This document shows, piece by piece, positions 48,601 to 58,776 of a DNA stretch of 64,000 bases. A program made the translations under genes and the position numbers. The notes under the pieces are model-generated. The model was not told where the DNA came from, searched no databases, and saw only the letters and a list, made by a program, of their open reading frames with translations. Numbering within the stretch: position 1 is the stretch's first letter; each line of letters starts with the position of its first letter. The stretch covers positions 14,625,181-14,689,180 of the forward strand of contig NC_064036.1 in the NCBI RefSeq assembly GCF_932526225.1. The letters are read 5' to 3'. Origin of the DNA: Nematostella vectensis (lineage: Eukaryota > Cnidaria > Anthozoa > Actiniaria > Edwardsiidae).

Positions 48601-51600
48601 AGCAAAACAGTATTTTGCTGTTGTCTGAGCCTCGACATGCTTTTTTAGCACGTCCTTGGCAATATCCGACTGGACGTTATTATAAAAAAGGTTCTTATAA
48701 AAAGAGTGTACCACCATCAAATAGTAGGACCATCACGGAATGGTACAGGCGAGACTTGAGTGCATAAGCTTTTTTAGTTTTTTAACACGAACGCGCGCTA
48801 TAAAAGGGATCGCTCCGCCCCCTTTTTCACGAGCTCATGCACAAGTGGTCGTCATTCAAAACTAGATATCATTGAGTGCGGACCTCTAAAACTGCCAGAA
48901 GAAAACATAGCAAAAAGTAATGCCGTACGACAAACTACGACAACTGTAAAGTTGTTGAAGGACTATCAGGCATATTCGGGAAAGTGTTTGGAGCCAATTC
49001 TCAAGAAGAACAAAAGTTGTCATTGAGAAATCAAACCAACGCGAGCTTGTTTGAGTTGAAAAACAACTTCCAAAAATAGAGCGCGCGCGCTCATCTGAAA
49101 TGCCGTCATTCAGGTGTGCGCGCGGACAAACAACAAATTTGAATAACTCCACCTCAAAACCTATCTAATCCTCCCTTATTTTTCGTTTTGTTACAACAAA
49201 AGGCTAGTAAATAGACTGTTATTATTTTAATAGTGTGTTTTTAGCCAATTTTGAGTTCTATTATAGCTTTCTGGCTTCTCTACGGAGCTCTGCACTCAGT
49301 GATGTGAAATGACGAATGACAGCTTGCACGTCCCTTTTATAGTGCGCGTTCGTGTTTAAATATATCGAGCAGCCAGCTCTTTCAAAATCAATACGTGCAC
49401 GACAAAAATTTGCGAAAGCATGCGAGCATTATCTGAAAACTGCGAGCACATTGAAATTTCCAGGGCCCAAATAGTTATCGTACACCAGCAACAAAACACG
49501 GATCTGCATGTAATGCACCGATAATCAAATTCGAAAATAATGGCGGTCGTGACACCGTTTATCTTACAACTCTCATCAGGCATTCCAAGTGTCTGTATGT
49601 ATTTTTAATCTGTCTTGGCCGCGTATCCGATAAGTTTAACACTCACCACTTTTAGGGTATGCCGTCAGAAAGACGTCATCGTCCCTTAGCTCCAGGTTTG
49701 CGATTCGTTGCAGATCATCTCTCGTAGTGTAGTCGAAGTGAACCACTCCGTCTATTACTGGCATCGAGTCCGGATATTTAAACTTCTCATTGGATGACAT
49801 TTTAAGTCTTAAAGTGAGCTGGGTGTGGAACGGTTTTGTTTTGATTTTAAGAGGCTTATGGCGGGAATAGCTTGCTTCGATTGTCGATACTCGGTATGGC
49901 CATTGAAGTGAAACGAATCGTTTAACCTTTAGACCTCTAAAAGGCCTCTAAAAGCCATTTACATTAGAGACCCACAAAATCTAACTTTTAAGGGAATACA
50001 AAACAATGTTCGAAAGCAGCGACTCAGTAAAACAGTTGCTAATGATGATTGTTAGTCCATTTTATAGACACCCTTTCATCATCTATTTGTTTAAGTGGGA
50101 AAACGAACTGATATGCTTTAGATATTATTATGTCTACGATAGTACGCGCGCTCTGATTGGCTGTTGAGCGGGCTGGAATCCTACGATATTGCCCGTGGAC
50201 AGTTTTGGATATTTATTTTTTTTTCGCAGCGGGCTTTGTTTATATAGCCGAGTGAGTTTGCGAATTTTAAAGGAGGAGCGTCACGCCTTCTCAAGTATTC
50301 CGAAACGGATAGCCCAGATCGATCTCTGAGAAGGGAGAAAAGTGCCGTTGATAAATCTTCAAAATTATCTCTGTTTTACTGCCCATCCGAAGGCTAAATC
50401 CAAGTTTCTGTTACAAACAATGTTTTTTCTTATTAGCTAGCGTTATATTTTTAAGGATAATCGTTTTCTGATTAAAAAATGAGTGAGATGAAATTTGGAG
50501 TCGTTCGTGAGGTTTAGCAAGAGAGCGGAGGTCCAGCGATCACTATTGGAAGTCTAATCATGCACGAATTTGGATCGAAGCGAGTACTCAATATCTTTAT
50601 TAGAAGGGTAATCGAATATTCAATGTTGACAAGAATAATATCATTGGTAAGACTTTTAGTGCAAGGTCTATTTATTGCATATGTAAACACAACTTGACGT
50701 ATATTATATGTCATTCTCTTTATAGTATTGCTTTTTCTATCTTTCTCTTATCTTCTCTTTATCTCGGATATTTTTGCTACTGGTGGTCTCTGCTTATTCC
50801 TAACTGTAAATATTTGTAAATTTTTATTCTAGTGTCTTTTGATTCATTGTGATATTTATACTGGTATATCCAGACTTACCTATTTCGTTGTTGAAAACTT
50901 GTTCAACTTGTTCGTCTTTGAAAATTTGTTTTGTACGTTCCCGCGCAAGGTTTAGTTCCAGGTGTCCCTCACCACCTACCCCCCCCCCCCCCCCCCCCCC
51001 CCCACTCCATTCACCCGCCTGCTTTCGCTTTGTACATCTTAACACGTTGTTTGTTTCCAGACAAGAGCTGGTCAAGTGCAGGGATCATACACTGGGCCTT
51101 GAAAAAGAAATAGATGATGTCCGTAAAAAAATTGAGGACGCAGAAAACCGGCAATATATGTAAGAATCACTTTGTGAAAGAGGGGAATTGAAGGATGGGG
51201 GGCGTGGCAGATAAAAGAATGGAAAATAAAAAACAAAACTAAAAAAAAATTAGAATTGCTAAATTCATGTTACAAATTTCGTAGGGCATCACTTGGTCGG
51301 CTGAACTCGCAGTACTCCAAGCTGTGCTCTGAGCTTGCAGCGGAAAAAGACGTGGAAAAACAGATCCTAAAACAGCTAGACGATGCCGAGTAAGTACTTA
51401 TAGAGAAGGGAGGGGAGTGGGAAAAGAGGTCCTAAAACGACTAGACGATGCCGATTAAGTACTTAAAGGGAAGAAAATGAAAAAGAGACGATGCCGCCTT
51501 TAAGGAGAGGGGGTGAGAAATCCGAAAATGTGGACCTAATGTTTACGGGGGGGGGGGGGGGGGGAGTAGGGAGTTCTTTGATAAAACAAACTACCTCCGA

Positions 51601-54600
51601 AAGAACAAAAAAGGATTCTTTTATGCCTTTTCACTATTTCCACGTGAAGTTTATTGTCGGATTTGGCTACATACCAGAGTTCTCTAGCTTTTGATTTATA
51701 GTTTTGTATACAAATAGCACGTCTATTGAGAACAAAAAGTGGACTTTCGGCCGTTGTGGGGGGGGGGGGTGAATTCGCACCCCCTGCACCCCCCTGGGTA
51801 CGGGCCTGGGAAAGGAGAGAGAATAGAGAGATTCTCAATAAGCTAGACAGTACTCTCAGTTAATACACATAAAGTGAGGGTAGTGGAGAAACAATATACC
51901 AAGACAGCTTGATGACTATAAAGTGCGTGTATGACGAAATGTGCGGGAAGTGAAGGAAAGAAAAAGAAAAAAAGAAATATAAAGAAAGAAAGAATTCTTT
52001 TGAACGAATATATATATATATATATTTATTTATTTATTTATTTTTTGAAATAATGTATGCGCTATCCCATGTATTGATATATTGCCCTTTTAAGGTATGC
52101 GCTGGCCCAGGCCACGGTGGAGCAAGGCAAGTTTCTGGTTGCTGGCGAGGAAGTTGAACGGAATGAGAAGATGGCAGAGAGGCACAAGACCGAGGCTTCC
52201 GCCACGCGCATCCGGAAGGAGAATGCAAACGCTGCGCTGGCTGACAGAAGGAGGAAGACCCGGGAGAAGTATGTGTTCTTTGTAATAATTATAAAATAAT
52301 AATAAAAGAAAGGTTTAAGAACATTTGGAAAAAAATGGCTCTTCTATGTTACAATGAAGATACTATAATATATAATTTATATAATAAAAATCTACACTAT
52401 GCTATGACTACTATAGATATATAAACAAAAAAATATAAAAAAATTGTAAGCAAAGTATAGCTAATATAGCTAAAACAATACGGCACTGAGCGATGACACA
52501 ATTCTTACAGCACGGCTTAGAAAAGTCAGGCATGGGCGGGGCACGGTGTAGCCTTATGAAGTAGCTCGTTATGCGTTACAAGTTAAAACAACAGCTGCAA
52601 CAACAATCACAACAACAACAACAACAACATCAGTAGCGACTGCAACATCAGTAACCACGACAACAACAACAAAAACGATGCAGCAATAGCAATACCAACG
52701 ATGAAGATACCAACAAGTACAGCCTTAGCAATAACAACAGCAACAATCCCATAAGCAACAATAACAACCACAGTACTCACGAGAACAACAGCAACGGTAA
52801 CGTCAGCAGCAGCGACAGCAATAACGACAATAGCGACCACAACAACGATGTATATCAACATCGGCATTAACAATAGCAACAATCACATCAGCAAAATCGG
52901 AAACGAAAGCAACGGTAGTACCTTCGACGTTAACGATAAAGGATGCAAATGCGATAAGAGAGACACCAACAACAGGGTTAATATAACAGTAACAGCAACA
53001 ATAACGGAACCATCAACGACGACGACGACGACGACGATAACAGCATATATAGTCCAAGATCTACTGAAATGAAAGCACACAATATTAAGCCATTGTTCAG
53101 ACTACACTCACGAACAACGAACAGCCTTAGACAGCGAGCCAATACTTTTCATATTTCTGTATTTATTCCCTTGTCAGAGAGCATGTGGCAGCACTAAGAG
53201 AGAGGGAGAGAAAACACAGACATGCCCTAGCAGCCGCCAAACGAAACAGAGAGCAAGCTTCTAAATTCCTCAAAGAAACTATGTCACGGTTAGTCCATAT
53301 AGCAATCTCAATTATTAAAAAGTTCTCTGTCTTCTTTGTTTTTAATTTGTGGCGATGCACTACTTAAAATTTTCCATTGCATGGTTGCTCCCTCAGGGTC
53401 CGACAACAAGAAGCCGAGGATGAAGATAGGTCACGTGATGACCTCGAGAATCGAATCGGTGCGGTGCTGTCACTCAAGCGAAACATCGAGACCAACAGGG
53501 TAAGGCTACTTACAAATGGTACACTAAAAGCTCCTCGCGCGATTTTTAAGGCCCGCGCTAAAGTCAGCAACCGTTACCCACAGCTGACCAAAAGACAAAG
53601 GGAATGTTGGCGAAATGTTTTAACAGCACCTCCTAGTTTAGGAAGACCTGCGAGCGCTTCAGGCACGTGATGCTAAGCCCGCGCGTGAACTTGATTGGTT
53701 TTGCTAGCTCACCCTTCGCCCTTGTCTAGGAAAACCTACGAGCGCATTTGGCACGTGATGCTAAGCCTGCGCGTGAACTTAATTGGTTTGCTGCTAGTTA
53801 GTTAACCCTTCGCCCTTGTCTAGGAAATCCTACGAACGCCTCAGGTACGTGACTTAAGATTGGTTGTCTAGCTAAACCTGCGAGCGTCTCGGGCACGTAA
53901 TGTTAAGCTTGCGCGTGAACTTGATTGGTTTGCTGCTAGTTAGTTAACCCTTCGCCCTTGTCTAGGAAATCCTATGAACGCCTCAGGTACGTGACTTAAG
54001 ATTGGTTGTCTAGCTAAACCTGCGAGCGTCTCGGGCACGTAATGTTAAGCTTGCGCGTGAACTTGATTGGTTTGCTGCTAGTTAGTTTAACCTTCGCCCT
54101 TGTCTAGGAAACGGACGCCCCAGGCACGCGATGCAAGCTCGCGCGTAAACTTTATTGGTTGTCGAGCAAAACCTGCGAGTGTCTCGGGCGCGTGATGTTA
54201 AGCTCGCGTGAGAACTTGATTGGTTTGCTGCTAGTTAGTTAACCCTTCGCCCTTGTCTAGGAAATCCTACGAACGCCTCAGGTACGTGATTTAAAGCTCG
54301 CACGTGAACTTGATTGGTTGTCTAGCTAAACCTGCGAGCGTCTCGGGCGCGTGCTGTTAAGCTTGCGTGAGAACTTCATTCGTTTGCTAGTTAGGTATTA
54401 CTTCGTTCATGTCTAGGAAAACCTACGAGCGCTTCAGGCACGTGATGCGAAGCTCGCGCGTGAACTTGATTGGTTTTGGTAGCTCACACTTCGTTCATGT
54501 CTAGGAAAACCTACGAGCGCTACAGGCACGTGATGCGAAGCTCGCGCTTGAACTCGAAGAGGAGGAGGAGCGCGAGAGGCTGGAGATTCTTGAGGAAGGT

Positions 54601-57600
54601 TTAAACCCGGACGAGATCATGACCAGACGAAAACGTATCCGTCAGTTTGAGAAAGATAAAGAGTAAGTTACCTCTGGACATAGTCCTCGCGGGCAACTAC
54701 TTTCAGGTCACTTCGACTTGACTCTTCACATTCGACCTGTTCCATCTGCTCCCAATCTTCGCCCCAATCACCACCCTCTTCATCCGCTTTCTCTTATGTG
54801 ATTTGGTGCAGAGATGTTGGCCATTTCAATACTTATGTAAGTCTGGTCCTCTTTCCTATCACGTCCATACATACAAGCAACACAAAATAGAAATATAAGT
54901 GAATAAAACTGTTAAATGATTCCTTCTATATCAGAGTTACTTTTGTCGACGTCGATTACTTAGGGTTACTTACCTCTCTTCTCCGTTTTCAGAGCTTTCG
55001 AGAAAAGGCAAAGAGAACGTCAGGTAAGCTAGTATGGGTTTGCCTGTAGGCTTGAGCCTGTGCTAATCGGACCTCTCCCATTTAGGTCGAGATCGCTGAT
55101 AACATTCTCAAGGAAGAGAAGCAAATGAAAAAGCGCTACCAGCAGCAGCCTCAACTTTGGCCCGAAAAGCAGCGATCGAAGGTCAGTATCTAGGCGACCC
55201 ATAACCTGCTAGAAGAAGTTTGATTCTCTTACACGCGCTACCGTGCTCATCACCTAGTATCGATAGAAAGAGAGGATGCAATCACAGCATGGATGGAACC
55301 CCCTAGTGTACTCAAGGAGAATGATTTTTCTCTACCAAAGATTTTTTATCATCTTTGATAGAAGATCACGCACTACTGAACTCATTACTTGGTATTGAGC
55401 AAGAGGGGTTTAAGTCATTGCTAGCATCTGTGGAGCCCTAGAGTACTCAATGAAATGATATTCTTCTTTCAAAGATTGCATCCTCATACACGCACTACTG
55501 AACTCATTACTCGGAATTGATCATAAAAGGCTTAACTTATTTAAAGCATGTGCGGAGACCAGGTTATCCAATAGAGCAAAATCCCGCCATCTTTGATTCC
55601 ATCCTTTTACGTAATCTACCGATTTCCGCACTAGTGCAGAAAAGGAAATTTTCACTGCTACAGGTCAGGGGCCAAGGGGGCCCGGCCCTCCCCCCCCCCC
55701 CCCCCCTTTTAGCAGCCAAAAATACAGTAAATGTATGAGACATTATCTAAATTACCGGAGAAATGCATTGAAAGGGCCTTTTATGGGCCCCCTTCTGATA
55801 ACAATCCTGGCTACGCCGCTGCAGGGGGTCTATTCTTGACGTCAATTTTTTTTTTCATTTAGCGAATAACCCGTCGTCGTCCGAAGCCAAAGTTCTTCAA
55901 GTCCACGAGCGGTTCGTCTTCCATGGAGTATAGTGCTGATGTCGAGGATATTGGCGTAAGTAAACTACATTTAGCCTCGCAAACTCATACTACGGCTTAT
56001 CTGCCTAGTGGTTGACCACTTCTTTATGTCCTCAGGAGCACCAGTACTCGGGCAGGCTTATCTGCCCAGTGGTTGACCACTTCTTTATGTCCTCAGGAGC
56101 ACCAGTACTCGGGCAGGCTTATCTGCGTAGTGGTTGACCACTTCTTTATGTCCTCAGGAGCACCAGTACTCGGGCAGGCTTATCTGCGTAGTGGTTGACC
56201 ACTTCTTTATGTCCTCAGGAGCACCAGTACTCGGGCAGGCTTATCTGCCTAGTGGTTGACCACTTCTTTATGTCCTCAGGAGCACCAGTACTCGGGCAGG
56301 CTTATCTGCCCAGTGGTTGACCACTTCTTTATGTCCTCAGGAGCACCAGTACTCGGGCAGGCTTATCTGCCTAGTGGTTGACCACTTCTTTATGTCCTCA
56401 GGAACACCAGTACTCGGGCAGGCTTATCTGCCTAGTGGTTGACCACTTCTTTATGTCCTCAGGAGCACCAGTACTCGGGCGGGCTTATCTGCCCAGTGGT
56501 TGACCACTTCTTTATGTCCTCAGGAGCACCTGTACTCGGGCAGGCTTGTAGCTGTGTCTTCAGATGATGATGATGACTTCTCACCGTACGGGGAGACCAG
56601 TCGAGATGAGGCTAAGGAGGGGTGAGGGGTCATCATTGATTAACATTGTGAATACCTGTGCATTGCTTGTAGCTCATCCTAAACAAACTACCTCGAGCGC
56701 TGGTAGCAACATTTCTTCCGCTTGATGTTCCACAAACTTTAACTCATCGGAAAGTCCATTTACTGTCGAATCCGTTGAATCGTTTTTTACAACACGATTT
56801 GTTTTGGTTTCTGTTCCGTCAGTAAAACCATTCTGCGCCAACCAGAGTCTCGCTTTGTACACTTCCCTGGCTATCCTGTGCACGAAAACCAGACAGTGTC
56901 GCGACAGAAAGCCAGGCAACTACACTAGGAGAGAGATGGCAAGAATCTGATTGGCTTAGAATAATTTGACTGGCGGAACAGAAAATCCCAAAAGACAAAA
57001 ACAAATCGATGTTTTGAAAACGCGGCGTCGCGATACAACGGATTCGACAGTAACGGCCCTGAATGGTTATTTTGAGTAAATCGCGCAAGTCAATTGCTTG
57101 CTATTCCTACAGTATGTATTGCGCTAAACCGTGATGTTCAAGTTTCAAGCTTTTTGTGTTGGTTGTTATTAGAGATTCCGAGGGAGAGGATGGCGAGGAG
57201 CTTGCGATGCCGGAGTTCAGAGGTCTGTGGGAGGAGCAAGGAGAACAGGTAGCGACATCAAGATGATCTTTTAGCAGCATCTGAGATTCACAAGTATACG
57301 TCTTTTTTGAATAACGTTGAGACAGTGAATCGTCTTGTGTTGCAATGTACCTGTTGTTAATTGAATTTTCGAGGCAAAGTTGACAGTCGATGACATTAAT
57401 GTTGTCCAACACAAAAGACATTTACTTGCACGAGACGTGTCACCGAGCGTACAGAACACATGGATGTTTACATCTGCAATTGAAAGTTACCTCTCCATTT
57501 TCGCTATTGTAAAAGTTCTCGGTTGATATTTCTCTATTGTAGAAGTTCTCGGTTGATACTTGTCTATTGTAGAAGTTGTCCGTTGATATTTCTCTATATG

Positions 57601-58745
57601 AAGGTAAGATTAATTTCGTATTCAGCGATATGGGATAGCTCGAAATATTTTCATGGTCACGCCGTCCTAGCCGTCGCCGTCATCATGTTACAGGTTACCC
57701 TTAGCACTTGAGCCTTCCGGGCCATCAAATCTAACACATTGGACACACTTTGACGGTCCAAATGAAAACAGGTGGCGGGTATTTATGTCTAACTCCTCAT
57801 GCTTGTCTGTTTTCTCTAGGGAGGTGAAAAGAGAGTCCGAAAATTACAGTTTGCCACACACGCGCCGACGAAAATGGAACAGGTATTTTTCTCCCCCTTC
57901 CACCTTATAAAAACCTGGGAAAATAGCTTCATTCTTAGACATACCTCTGGCTTTGAAAACTTAGCACCCCTCCCCTTCCCACTTAAAACAAACTGTATAT
58001 ACAGCTGTATCGCGCCTCGTATATCTTTGAGACCTAAACTCAAGCGACATCCATTCCGGTGGAAATTTATTTGGGTAGACATATATTGGAACTTGTTTTT
58101 CTTACAAGAGTTCAAATAACTTCTTTGAGCAGTTAAATCTCCTTCTTCGTCTCCTAGATAACCCCCCCCCCCCCCATTAAATGTGTTCTTGTTGTTTTCT
58201 TGGTTAGGAAATCATGGAGCAGTCGCTAATGAAGCAAAGAGCAGGCATCGTTCAGAAGCAAGTCGCAGCAGGCCGAGAGTTCAAGGTACGGGACGTCAAT
58301 GGCTTTGATCGATAGAATGGGCCTTTTTTTTAAATAATGGTGGTCCTGTGGAATTTTAGCGTTATCCAACGAAGGGCGAGTTGCCCATCCAGGCCCGTAA
58401 CCAGGGGGGGGGGGGTTACGTACCCCCCACACAACGGCCAAATGTCCACTTACGGTTCTAAATAGACGTGCTATTTGTAGACAAAACTATAAAGCATCCG
58501 CTACAAGTAGATCACTCTGGTATGACATCAATTCATAATCCGACAATAAACGTCTCGTAGAGATACTGCAAAGGCATAAAAAATCCCTTTTGTTGTTTCT
58601 CACTCCCCCCCCCCCCCCCCCCGAAAAATTAGGTCCACTTTCGATCTCTCAGCCCCCGCCCCCCAAATCCTGGGTACGGACCTGCCATCAAGTTGATTCT
58701 GTCTCACTCATCTCTTTTTTTTTTTCGCCCCCTCTTATTTTATTC

Positions 58746-58776
<31 letters not shown>

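Noticed and set aside
52607..53080. Val/Ala/Leu- and Asn/Thr-rich open frames
   Set aside because: They follow from a trinucleotide-rich tract between CFAP74 exons 7 and 8.
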